Part shown: piece after piece, positions 25,944 through 34,580 of the stretch
How the letters are laid out: each line of letters starts with the position of its first letter
Position numbering within the stretch: position 1 is the first letter of the stretch
NCBI RefSeq assembly: GCF_900451095.1
Contig: NZ_UGHV01000001.1
Location: 62,001-126,000, forward strand
Source of the DNA: Helicobacter canis
GTDB taxonomy: Bacteria; Campylobacterota; Campylobacteria; Campylobacterales; Helicobacteraceae
Direction: 5' to 3'
DNA length: 64,000 bases
Program-made: the position numbers and the translations under genes
Notes under the pieces: generated by a model
Told to the model about the DNA's origin: nothing
Databases searched by the model: none
Seen by the model: the letters and a program-made list of their open reading frames with translations, nothing else

Positions 25944-26462
25944 CTAAATGCCAAGCATACCATTAAAGTCATTATCGACTTTGAGTATATCAAGCGCGCA
26001 AGCGATCATTCCGCGATGATGTGTGGCGTGAGTAAGTATCCCTAGGATAAACTGAAACACAGGCTTTTGCATAGCTCCCCACGGGAAATGGATTGTTTTA
26101 ATGGCACTAAAGTCGCTTTCATTGATGTTTTCAATAATATCTAGGATATAGCTATCTAGCACCTCTCTTGCAGCAAAGAGATTGCTTGTATCATCGATGA
26201 TTTGCGGCTTGAAAGCAAATGGCTCTGCAAGCATTGCCTCAATCTTTGAGCTACTAGGGGCTTTGGCACAAAATGATGAAAAATAATCCTTAAAAAAACT
26301 CGCATCCCCAGCACTATAATGCACCATTGTCCCAAGGATTGACTTATAGTATAGCCCCATATCTTTGGTAAGCACATTTTCATCAAGCCCTTCTAGCACG
26401 GCTATCATTTTTTTGTTCGCTTCTTGATTGTATCTGCCTTGTAGTCGTAGTAGCTCTTTCAT
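25944..26462 (-). CDS. DinB/YfiT-like metal-binding helical protein
   Basis: 172 residues, four-helix bundle pattern. The metal triad of DinB-like proteins is apparent: His near residue 49 (GTMVHYSAGD) and the pair in GILTHATHHRGMI near 145. The family covers thiol transferases and proteins of unknown function induced by damage; this member cannot be assigned further. It is divergent from dapF, with about 100 bases between the two starts. Confidence 0.75.
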   Translation of the reverse strand: MKELLRLQGRYNQEANKKMIAVLEGLDENVLTKDMGLYYKSILGTMVHYSAGDASFFKDYFSSFCAKAPSSSKIEAMLAEPFAFKPQIIDDTSNLFAAREVLDSYILDIIENINESDFSAIKTIHFPWGAMQKPVFQFILGILTHATHHRGMIACALDILKVDNDFNGMLGI

Positions 26463-26490
26463 ATTCTCTCCTTAAGTATCGCGGATCTGC

Positions 26491-26496
26491 TACAAT
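26491..26496 (+). promoter_or_regulatory. Probable -10 box TACAAT for dapF
   Basis: TGCTACAATTATG lies about 66 bases before the dapF ATG in the gap between two divergent genes. Confidence 0.5.
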
Positions 26497-26562
26497 TATG
26501 TGCAAGTCTTGTTTAGATTTGGCTTAAGCTTTGCAAGAAGCCTAGGCTCTCAAGGAGAGGTG

Positions 26563-27822
26563 ATGATTTTGTATAAATACTGCGCCAATGGCAATGACTT
26601 TTTAGTATTCCACACGCTTGATAGACAGGGCGATTATAGCGAGCTTGCACGCAGGGTGTGTGATCGCCATAATGGTATCGGCGCAGATGGACTTGTGGCA
26701 TTACTGCCCTTTAGCGATGAGGCGATCGCTTATCAGTGGGATTTCTACAATGCCGATGGCTCGCGTGCAAATATGTGCGGCAATGCCTCTAGATGTGTAG
26801 CACACTATGCCTACAATCTAGGGCTAGCCCCTAAGACTCATCGCTTCATCACGCACTCAAGTATGCAAGCACAGATCATCAAAGTCAGCGTGCAAGGCGA
26901 GATCGTCTCTAGCAATCTTGGGCTATATCGCAATCTGTTTGCCCTAAGTACGCTGCCTAGCGAGCTAGCGCAAAAAGTGGATTCTAGTGTGCCTAAGGAT
27001 TTAGCCGCGACTTTGCTAAATCCATCAAGGTGGCATTACATCGACACAGGCGTGCCGCATTTGGTGTGCTTTGTGCAAGAGTGGTTTGATCATTCTAGCC
27101 CTAGCCTCAAGGCGTTTATGCAAGAGCTTCGCATACACTTTAATGCCAATGTCAATCTCGCCTATGCAAGCGATGAAATCTATCTAGCGACCTATGAAAG
27201 AGGGGTAGAAGACATCACGCTTGCGTGTGGGACGGGTATGGCGGCGGTTTTGCTAGTGGGGCATATCGCGTATGGGCTGGAGGGGAGTGCGGTTTTGGTG
27301 CCGCCTAGTGGGGATAGGTTGGAGCTATGGTGTGAATCAATAAAGGATTCGGCTTGTGGGCTAGAATCGTGGATTTCATCGCCGCGCTGCGTCAATAGAC
27401 ACCCAAGTCTTATTTCCTTGCGCGGCTCGAAAAACCCCAATTCTAGCACCACAATCCTAGAATCCCAAAATGGCTTTACAAAACAAGCTGAAAACAAAAA
27501 AGTGGATTCTAGCAATAAAGCCTTTTTATCGTCATTGCGAGCCGACTTGTCGGCGTGGCAATCCACACAAAAATCTACCAACCCCCTAGAATCCACTTTT
27601 TCACACAATGCCGCACAAACACACAAAGCGGATTCTAAAGAAAAAATGGATTGCCACGCGGATTTACAATCCGCTCGCAATGACAGCAAAAAAGTGGATT
27701 CTAGTAGCAAGCTCCCCACCCTAGCCCACATCAATGAGCTAGAATCTAACGCCTATATCGGCGATATGGAAGTGTTTTTGCAAGGAGAAGTGCGGTGCGT
27801 AGCGGTCTGCCAGACTTGCTAG
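26563..27822 (+). CDS. dapF: Diaminopimelate epimerase with internal repeat insertion
   Basis: 419 residues from ATG at 26563 (AAGGAG at 26552-26557). It has both catalytic cysteines: NMCGNASRC near residue 71 and TLACGTGMAAV near 220; YKYCANGNDFLVF opens the protein and DTGVPHLV is present. Up to residue about 258 it aligns with H. pylori DapF (273 residues). A repeat-encoded stretch of about 130 residues (262-393) then separates DRLELW from the true C-terminal strand NAYIGDMEVFLQGEV. Without it the length would be about 287, the normal size. The enzyme makes meso-DAP for peptidoglycan and lysine and should be essential, so the insertion must be tolerated, presumably looping out at the surface. 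Confidence 0.9.
   Translation: MILYKYCANGNDFLVFHTLDRQGDYSELARRVCDRHNGIGADGLVALLPFSDEAIAYQWDFYNADGSRANMCGNASRCVAHYAYNLGLAPKTHRFITHSSMQAQIIKVSVQGEIVSSNLGLYRNLFALSTLPSELAQKVDSSVPKDLAATLLNPSRWHYIDTGVPHLVCFVQEWFDHSSPSLKAFMQELRIHFNANVNLAYASDEIYLATYERGVEDITLACGTGMAAVLLVGHIAYGLEGSAVLVPPSGDRLELWCESIKDSACGLESWISSPRCVNRHPSLISLRGSKNPNSSTTILESQNGFTKQAENKKVDSSNKAFLSSLRADLSAWQSTQKSTNPLESTFSHNAAQTHKADSKEKMDCHADLQSARNDSKKVDSSSKLPTLAHINELESNAYIGDMEVFLQGEVRCVAVCQTC
27345..27740. repeat. Repeat block inside dapF
   Basis: Long hairpin about 27346-27470 (GATTCGGCTTGTGGGCTAGAATCGTGG ends, core AGACACCCAAGTCT), box, small hairpin 27531-27565 (GCCGA/TCGGC, outer ATTGC/GCAAT), box, box, inverted small hairpin about 27648-27684, box. 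All read in frame without a stop. Confidence 0.85.
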
Positions 27823-27847
27823 CGCACTTGCGTGATAAGGATACACA

Positions 27848-30118
27848 ATGCAGCTCTACATAGAATCTAGCAAGCCCCACAGCGCACCTATCATCGGGCT
27901 TAGCTTTAGCACACTTTGTGAAGATGACATCGCCCTAGTGCTTGCTATGCGCAATGATGAGCGAGTAGCGCGCTTTATGTATGCTAGCTCCATTAGCCCG
28001 CAAGCCCATAGGGAGTTTATCGCCTCACTTGCAGATAATCCACGCGCGAAATATTGGCTCTTTAAATGCGGGGAGATCGTGCTAGGTGTGGGGTCTTTGA
28101 GCAGGATTTCTCTAAGCAATGCCCACGCATATCTTGGGATTTATACTAATCCATTTTTGTCCAAAGCCCAAAAGCACGCGCTGTGTGAAAATAGCGCGTT
28201 TGAGAGTGTGGGGGCGATGATCCTAGCGGCTTTAGAGCAAGCTGGCAGGGAGCTAGGGCTGCATACGATATTTCTTGAAGTGCTGGATTCTAACGCCCAC
28301 GCTAGGGCATTTTATGAGCGCAATGGCTATGACTTGCAGGGTAGGCTAAGGGAATTTGTGCGTGTGGGGGGAGGAGGGAGGAGGTATGGTGATGTGTGTT
28401 TATATGGTAAGGTGTTTGGTGATAAGGATTCGGCTTGTGTGAGGGATTCGGCTTGTGGGCTAGAATCGTGGATTTCATCGCCGCGCTGCGTCAATAGACA
28501 CCCAAGTCTTATTTCCTTGCGCGGCTTGAAAAGCCCCGATTCTAGCACCACAATCCTAGAATCCCAGAGCAGCTGTGAGGATTGGGCTTGTGGGCTAGAA
28601 TCCCAAGGCGGCTTTACAAAACAAGCTGAAAACAAAACCACTGCAAGTGAAAAATCCGCCGAAAGTAAAAAAGTGGATTCTAGCCATAACGCTTTTTTAT
28701 CGTCATTGCGAGCCGATGAAATCGGCGTGGCAATCCATAAAGAAAACACAAAAAAAACGCACGCCCTAGAATCCACTTTTTCACACAATGCCGCAAATCA
28801 AAACGCAGTTTCTTTAGAAAAAGTGGATTCTAGTGTGAAGTTGGATTCTAACGATAAAGCCCATTCTACTTCCGCAAACACTATGGATTGCCACGCGGAT
28901 TTACAATCCGCTCGCAATGACAGCAAAAAAGCGGATTCTAGCAACGCCACAAACTTAAGCCAGCCAGCAAAGGATTCTAGGATTTCTAAAGGAACCAGCA
29001 TAGCGGTGCAAGGCGAGCGCACGAAAGCAGGTTTCTTTAGAAAACAAGGGACACCGCTCGGCGCAAGCCGATGTTTCTTTAGAAAGCCAACGCCAACGCC
29101 AAAAACCTCCCCACTGCTCATCGCCGAAATCTCTGCCAATCACAACCAAAGCCTACGCCTAGCCAAGCACACCATAAAAGCCGCTAAAATCGCCGGCGCG
29201 GATTTTGTCAAGCTGCAAACCTACACCCCCGAGTGCCTAAGCATCGCTTGTGATAAGCCGCGATTCCGCATAGATTCTGGCACGCTGTGGGACGGAGAGA
29301 GTCTCTACACTCTTTATCAAAAGGCTCACACGCCCCTAGAGTGGCATAAAGAGCTTTTTAGCTATGCTAGGGGGCTTGGCGTGGGGATCTTTAGCTCGCC
29401 ATTTTCTGCCAAAGCTTTGGAGCTGCTAGAGAGCCTAGAGTGTCCAATGTATAAAATCGCGAGCTTTGAGATCACCGATACGCCCTTTATCAAGCTAGTT
29501 GCCAGCACCAAAAAGCCCATCATCATCTCCACAGGCATTGCCACGCACGAAGAGATCCTAGAAGCCTTGCAAGCGTGCTATGAGGCAGGCAATGATGACA
29601 TTACGCTCCTGCTTTGCACTAGCTCCTACCCAGCCCCGCTACAATCCGCCCAAATCGCCTCTATGCCAAAGCTCGCACGCTATGGGGTGAAATATGGGCT
29701 AAGTGATCACACGCAAGGGGATTTGTGCGCGATCTTGGCGAACGCACTTGGGGCTAGTATGATAGAAAAGCACTTTATCATTAGGCGGTCGCTTGGGGGA
29801 GTTGATGCGGAGTTTAGTATGGAGGCTAGGGAGTTTCAAGCCCTAGCACGCAAGCTACAAGCCGCCCATCTAGCCCTTGGCAGCGGCGATTTAGCTAGCA
29901 AGCTAGAGTCTAATGCCAGCTCTAGCGGACGGGGCTTTGCCCGCTCGCTTTTTGTGTGTGAAAATGTGCGAAAAGGAGAGCTACTCACACCTAGCAATAT
30001 CCGCTCTATCCGCCCAAGCGGCGGACTCTCGCCAAAATTTCTGCCTGAAGTTTTGGGCAAAAGGGCGGCAAGAGATTTGGAGAAGGGAGAGCCGCTTGAG
30101 CGGGGGGATTTTATCTAG
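27848..30118 (+). CDS. pseI: Fusion of PseH-like acetyltransferase and pseudaminic acid synthase PseI
   Basis: 756 residues. Residues 1-190 are a GNAT acetyltransferase (YLGIYTNPF, HTIFLEVLDSNAHARAFYERNG) like PseH, which N-acetylates UDP-4-amino sugars. Residues 195-418 are repeat-encoded. Residues 420-680 are a NeuB-type synthase (LIAEISANHN, ADFVKLQTY, FSSPFS, ISTGIAT, YGLSDHT, EKHFI) and 692-756 the SAF domain, together PseI, which condenses 6-deoxy-AltdiNAc with PEP. Two enzymes of one pathway, usually separate genes, are joined only through repeat sequence. Pseudaminic acid decorates flagellin in this group. The start follows a short leader with no strong AGGAG; it lies 25 bases after dapF. 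Confidence 0.85.
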   Translation: MQLYIESSKPHSAPIIGLSFSTLCEDDIALVLAMRNDERVARFMYASSISPQAHREFIASLADNPRAKYWLFKCGEIVLGVGSLSRISLSNAHAYLGIYTNPFLSKAQKHALCENSAFESVGAMILAALEQAGRELGLHTIFLEVLDSNAHARAFYERNGYDLQGRLREFVRVGGGGRRYGDVCLYGKVFGDKDSACVRDSACGLESWISSPRCVNRHPSLISLRGLKSPDSSTTILESQSSCEDWACGLESQGGFTKQAENKTTASEKSAESKKVDSSHNAFLSSLRADEIGVAIHKENTKKTHALESTFSHNAANQNAVSLEKVDSSVKLDSNDKAHSTSANTMDCHADLQSARNDSKKADSSNATNLSQPAKDSRISKGTSIAVQGERTKAGFFRKQGTPLGASRCFFRKPTPTPKTSPLLIAEISANHNQSLRLAKHTIKAAKIAGADFVKLQTYTPECLSIACDKPRFRIDSGTLWDGESLYTLYQKAHTPLEWHKELFSYARGLGVGIFSSPFSAKALELLESLECPMYKIASFEITDTPFIKLVASTKKPIIISTGIATHEEILEALQACYEAGNDDITLLLCTSSYPAPLQSAQIASMPKLARYGVKYGLSDHTQGDLCAILANALGASMIEKHFIIRRSLGGVDAEFSMEAREFQALARKLQAAHLALGSGDLASKLESNASSSGRGFARSLFVCENVRKGELLTPSNIRSIRPSGGLSPKFLPEVLGKRAARDLEKGEPLERGDFI
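28430..29100. repeat. Repeat block forming the linker of the PseH-PseI fusion
   Basis: Contains a long hairpin about 28441-28565 nearly identical to the one in dapF, boxes, small hairpins about 28702-28738 (CCGAT/ATCGG) and 28883-28920, and two small TTTCTTTAGAAA-type elements near 28808 and 29028-29080. Confidence 0.85.
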
Positions 30119-31533
30119 CCTTGGTGTGGGATTGACCTCTAGGGCTATCCTAGATCTTTTGCCGTGCGTGTAGATTGTGGTGCTGCTAGAATCCACTTTT
30201 TGAAAACGCGGATTCTAGGGATTCAGCTTGTGGTGCTAGAATCGTGGATTTCATCGCCGCGCTGCGTCGATAGACCTCTAGTCTTATCTCACTCACTCGC
30301 TTTGAAAAACCACGATTCTAGCACCACAATCTTAGAATCCCAAAACGACAATAAAAAAGTGGATTCTAGGGGGTTGGCGATTCAGTCTTGGGCGAGCAAT
30401 GCGATTGATTACGCTATTTTTAGGACAACCGCAGACCTCTAGTCTTGCTCTGCCCTAAAAATAGCGTAAAACAACCACAGCCCCACCGCAACTCTTAGAA
30501 TCGTGTTGAAGTCCAACAAGCTTTGTGAAGTAAAATAGGCGTTATTGCGAGCTTTGGCGCAAGACAAAGCGTGGCAATCCAAAACAAGCGAAGCGAAGTT
30601 TCTTTAGAAAACAAGGCGAAGCGGTGCAAGGCGAAGCCGCAGCAGGTTTCTTTAGTAACCCTTAGAATCGTGTAAAACAAACAACCTTAAAAAGTGGATT
30701 CTAGCACCACAATGTTTAGAATCGTTTTCCTAGAATCCACTTTTGACTTGCCGCGTTTTTCCGTCATCGCGAGACATTGCGCTAGCAGTGGCGTGGCGAT
30801 CCACTCCCCACACTCCCTACACTAGAATCCGCGTTTTTATCACACACTAGAATCCGCTTTTGTGTTTGTGTGCTTATTATTTTCAAAAGTGGATTCTAGC
30901 AATGCCCTTTTTGCTAGCGCAAAATATGGATCGCCACGCTTTGCTAGCGCAAAGCTCGCGATGACAAAAAGGCTTTGATGTCAAAAAGTGGATTCTAGGA
31001 GTGAAGCCAAAATTCTCAAAACACCGCAGGCGGCAGGATTTTTAGTGAAAAAGCGGGGTTGTGCAGCCTTTTGCGCGGAGATAAGACTGATGGTCTATCG
31101 CACAAGCAAAAGGCAAACCCCCCGCTTTTTCGCAAAAAGCCAACGCCAAAATAAAAAAGTGGATTCTAGGAGTTGCGATGTTTGTGTCCCAAAGATTCTA
31201 AGATTTGCGGTGTTGCTAGTGGGGCTTTTTGTGGATTTTAGGGCAGAGCTAGACTTGAGGTCTGCGGTTGCCCTAAAAATCGCGCAATCGCTTCGCTTGC
31301 CTGCCCAAGACACACATTTATTGTCTCTAGGATTCTAGGATTTGCGATGAGAAAACAAGGCGCAGCCGCAGTTTCTTTAGTAAATTGGGGTTTTGCGAGC
31401 GCGTGCAAGGGCGCATACTTGGCGTATGTAACCGCAGCACGCGTGAAGCAATCCACGATTTATCGCGCAAAACAAGCGAAGCGGTGCAAGGCGCAGCCGC
31501 AGCAGGTTTCTTTAGTAAAGCCGAATCCTAATG
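30119..31533. repeat. Gene-free repeat region between pseI and the MeOPN operon
   Basis: Holds a long hairpin about 30224-30340 with the AGACCTCTAGTCT core, a second 30376-30505 with arms ATTACGCTATTTTTAGG and its complement, several small hairpins (near 30540-30575, 30765-30800, 30930-30965), a long hairpin about 31020-31140 with AAAAAGCGGGG/CCCCGCTTTTT-type arms, a reversed one about 31190-31330, and small TTTCTTTAGTAA elements near 30600-30655, 31370 and 31500. No credible gene. Confidence 0.7.
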
Positions 31534-32754
31534 CTACACAAGGCGTAGTTTTTTAAACTGCTGGTAGTATCCCCACCCCTCCACAATATCCGCTCGACTC
31601 CGCATAATATGCGCCAGCTCTCTCTCAAGCGTTGCCTCTAGCTTTTTGGCGACATCTGTATGCTCGCGCAAGAAGTCTAGCACCTGCGCTTCTGTGATCT
31701 TGTGTGTGTTGATATACTCCACTCTTTTTTGCAGTGCTTCTATAAAGCCTTGCATAAAGGATTCTAGGCGTGGCAGTATGCTTGGGTCTTTATGCAGCAA
31801 TGTCGCTTGGGTGCTAGGGATTGTGATAGCGATATTGGTAAAGGGTGTTTGCTTGATCAAGTCTTGCAAAAGATAGGTAATGCCTCTTTGCCACATTGCG
31901 TATTGCTCTAGGGTGATAGATACTTCTAGCACCTGCCCGCTAGCCTCACCGCCTAAGGGGATATGTAGGCTAAAAGGCAGCACGCCATTAAGCTCGCCAA
32001 ACATCTTTGTAGTCCATATCACAGAGTCTTTATCTGGGGCATTGAAGCCAAATTTCTGCGATAGATCTAGCATTGTGGCATAGGCATTTTGGCTAGTGAT
32101 TTGCTGCATATCGATATAGTGGGTTTGTGAGAGTGTGTGAGATAGGGCTTCTTGCAGAGAATTTTGGATAAAGATATGTCCGCTAGAGTCCTCCACAATC
32201 GTAGCGATACTTGCTAGATGTGGGCTAGCCTCTCCCCAAGAAATAGGAGCTTGCGTGAAGTCCCCAAAGCCTACTTGCGTGATTTGCTCATAGGGTGTAT
32301 CTAGGGTAAATACTCCTTCTCCACCTCGCCCGCTTAGGTTCAAAATGCTCTTAATCACGCCGATAGGATCGCGCACCAAGCAAATTGCCGGCGCACTCTT
32401 AGCAAATGTAGAAAAAAACTTGTCTTTATCATCAAATCCGCATTCACTTAGGGCAATGGCATAGCTCTCGCCCCCCCCCCCCCCGATTTTGGCATATTTG
32501 GCTTTTAGGAGCATTTGATAGAGATTGCTGTATCGCTGCTTGCCTGATTCTTCAAAATGCCAATTAAGCTTCACTCCGCAGTGGTGCAAAAAGCCTAGCA
32601 TTGCATTATGCCCTACGCCGTGGCTTGAAAGGTAGAAAAAATCATAGCTTTTAGGCAGCTTTGCCCCAAGCTTCCACGCCACAGCACTCCAAATCCTTAG
32701 CATAAATCTCACCGATCCTTTCCCTAGACTAGTCATAAGTGTATAGAGTCGCAT
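31534..32754 (-). CDS. Probable MeOPN transferase 1, phase-variable, tract in frame
   Basis: 406 residues, last gene of the operon. N-terminal FFYLSSHGVGHNAMLGFLHHCGV looks like a phosphate-binding motif of the sulfotransferase kind, with ICLVRDPIGVIKSILN further on; the C-terminus is helical (LEATLERELAHIMRS). It is paralogous to the gene at 34581-35785. In Campylobacter jejuni the last genes of this pathway, Cj1421 and Cj1422, transfer the phosphoramidate to capsule sugars and are also tract-controlled; this gene is a candidate for that role by context. Its C14 tract encodes GGGGG near residue 92 and is in frame. Confidence 0.65.
   Translation of the reverse strand: MRLYTLMTSLGKGSVRFMLRIWSAVAWKLGAKLPKSYDFFYLSSHGVGHNAMLGFLHHCGVKLNWHFEESGKQRYSNLYQMLLKAKYAKIGGGGGESYAIALSECGFDDKDKFFSTFAKSAPAICLVRDPIGVIKSILNLSGRGGEGVFTLDTPYEQITQVGFGDFTQAPISWGEASPHLASIATIVEDSSGHIFIQNSLQEALSHTLSQTHYIDMQQITSQNAYATMLDLSQKFGFNAPDKDSVIWTTKMFGELNGVLPFSLHIPLGGEASGQVLEVSITLEQYAMWQRGITYLLQDLIKQTPFTNIAITIPSTQATLLHKDPSILPRLESFMQGFIEALQKRVEYINTHKITEAQVLDFLREHTDVAKKLEATLERELAHIMRSRADIVEGWGYYQQFKKLRLV
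32471..32484. repeat. C14 tract in probable transferase 1
   Basis: Fourteen C on the plus strand, read as glycine codons on the minus strand. The current length keeps the frame. Confidence 0.85.
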
Positions 32755-32819
32755 AAGTTTCCTTTCTTTAACAAACTCGCCAACTCTCCCCTTATGCTAG
32801 CCCTATCGCTACACCTTTA

Positions 32820-33658
32820 CTACACTTTTCTAGCACTCCAGCAGCGCGTGGTGTATTTGATATGCAGCTCTTTAGGCAGAGTGGCTCGCATCTTTTGTGT
32901 GATGTTTTCAAAGAGCTCCCTTCCCTCTGTAGAGTCTAGATCCCAATAGGGATTTTTCACGCTTTTCCACGCGTTGATATAGTTTTCTAAACTCTGCTGG
33001 AAGTAGAAGTCCTCTTCTACATACAATATGCTATCAAAGAGATCTTTCCTAGATTCTATGATAGCACGCTGATCTTCTCGCCTAGTCCCTCTGCTGTAAT
33101 GTGGGACAAACTCTGTGATAATCTCTTCTGCGGTGTTTTGGATAGGGTCATTTAAATCCCTGTGATTCCACATACACGAGAAGATTCCCCCCCCCCCCCC
33201 CCGTTTAGCCCACTAGAGCGCAGAAGTCTATGGGCTTCGCATAAGGCACTTTGCCTATCCATCACATTAAAGCTAGAGCCAAAGGTTACCCAATCAAACT
33301 CCCCGCTAGCTAGCGTGCTATCCACTCCACTAGCACGCACCCATTCAATCTGCCCCTTTTGCGCCCACTCTTTAGTGCGCTCTATGCCAATCTCTCTCAT
33401 CGCATCATTTGGCTCTACTGCTACCACCTTGCACCCTCTCTCTAAGAGCATAATGCTAAGATTGCCCGTGCCTGCACCTATGTCTGCGACTTTTGGGGCA
33501 GTGGTTTGGCTGCTTTGCTTGACCAAAAAGGCAAGCATATCAATGCTTGATGGCGCGTAGTTGGGGCGGTATTCGTAGAATTTGGCGTGCTTGGTATAGT
33601 CCCAAACTTTCTCTACGATCTTTTGCTGTGTAGAATCCTGTGTGGAAGTAGTCATCAT
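32820..33658 (-). CDS. SAM-dependent methyltransferase A, frameshifted at a C16 tract
   Basis: Two frames form one gene of about 279 residues. The N-terminal part (33152-33658) holds the SAM site VADIGAGTGNLSIML and the following VVAVEPNDAM; the C-terminal part (32820-33173) continues as MWNHRDLNDP...WSARKV. They are separated by a G16 run (minus strand). Sixteen G reads into GITGI and stops; 17 or 14 would join the halves. It is therefore off in this sequence. Homologous to the neighbour at 33705-34552 and, by locus, to the Cj1419/Cj1420 methyltransferases proposed to form O-methyl phosphoramidate. Confidence 0.75.
33187..33202. repeat. C16 tract breaking methyltransferase A
   Basis: Sixteen C on the plus strand; length needed for the open frame is 14 or 17. 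Confidence 0.9.
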
Positions 33659-33704
33659 TTCTCCTTGTGCTTAGTAGGTGCGCAAAGCACAAGAAGCATA
33701 GATT

Positions 33705-34552
33705 CTACGCCTTTCTCACGCTCCACGCACGGATTTTATAAGGGACTTCAATCACGCTAAGATGAGCGATTTTACTCTCTATCATAGCGATGATTTTGCC
33801 CCAGCGATCTGCTCCGGCTTGTGCTTGTATGTCATTGACAGAATGCCAAGCCCCCATATAGCGAGCCTTGTCCATAGTCTCTACATAATCACACTCCATA
33901 AAGAAGCAGTCTGTGAAATCTCCCGTAGAGACTAGGATCTCCTCCCACTTTTTGACATTTTGGCTACCGCTGCTCACACGAGCAAGCTCTGGAACAATAT
34001 GTTTAATCTCCTTTTCAATCTCATCAAAGAGCGAGCCTTCTATGATATTTCTAGGATTCCAAATGGCTGTGAAGTAGCCATTCGCCCCCCCCCCCCCGTT
34101 TTTAAGACACGGGCAAACTCTGGGAGAGACTTTGCGGGATCTGTCCAGTGAAATGAGCTAGCCATAATCACCCAATCAGCACTATTAGATTCTAGCCCGG
34201 TCTGCTCGCCAGAGCCTTTGTGCCATTTGATATTTGCATAGCTTTTGGTATGCTCTATGCCCTTCTCTCTCATCGCATCATTTGGCTCTACGGCTCGCAC
34301 TGATAGCCCCATATCCCCAAGCAGCGCGGTAAGCTTGCCTGTGCCAGCCCCAACTTCCGCCACTTGCAGAGCCCGCAAAGGCTTATGCTCATCATTGATA
34401 CAGGCAATAAGCTTTTGCAAAAGCATAGTGCTATATGCTGGGCGATTGTGATAGTGGGCAGCGACTTGTGTAAAATCTCCTTGCTTCATCAAATCTCCTT
34501 TGAAAAGTTTGCCGTGATTGTAACGGACTTGTGTTGATAGGTTTCTTAACAC
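33705..34552 (-). CDS. SAM-dependent methyltransferase B, frameshifted at a C13 tract
   Basis: About 282 residues if the frame were open. The N-terminal frame (34040-34552) has VAEVGAGTGKLTALL and VRAVEPNDAM, and ends in RMATSQPFGILEIS after a G13 run. The other frame carries on with NGYFTAIWNPRNIIEG through SSGSQNVKKWEEI to WSVRKA at 33705. Fourteen or eleven G would restore it. The tract occupies the same site as in methyltransferase A, and the two genes end alike (WSARKV and WSVRKA), so they are duplicates that keep the switch. Off in this sequence. Confidence 0.75.
34085..34097. repeat. C13 tract breaking methyltransferase B
   Basis: Thirteen C on the plus strand; 14 or 11 needed. Confidence 0.9.
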
Positions 34553-34580
34553 TCTAGGCTTCTAGCGCGTGGAAAGCACA

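Noticed and set aside
27192-27734. A 180-codon minus-strand frame over dapF
   Set aside because: It exists because the repeat families lack stops in several frames; it has no RBS and is antisense to a conserved gene.
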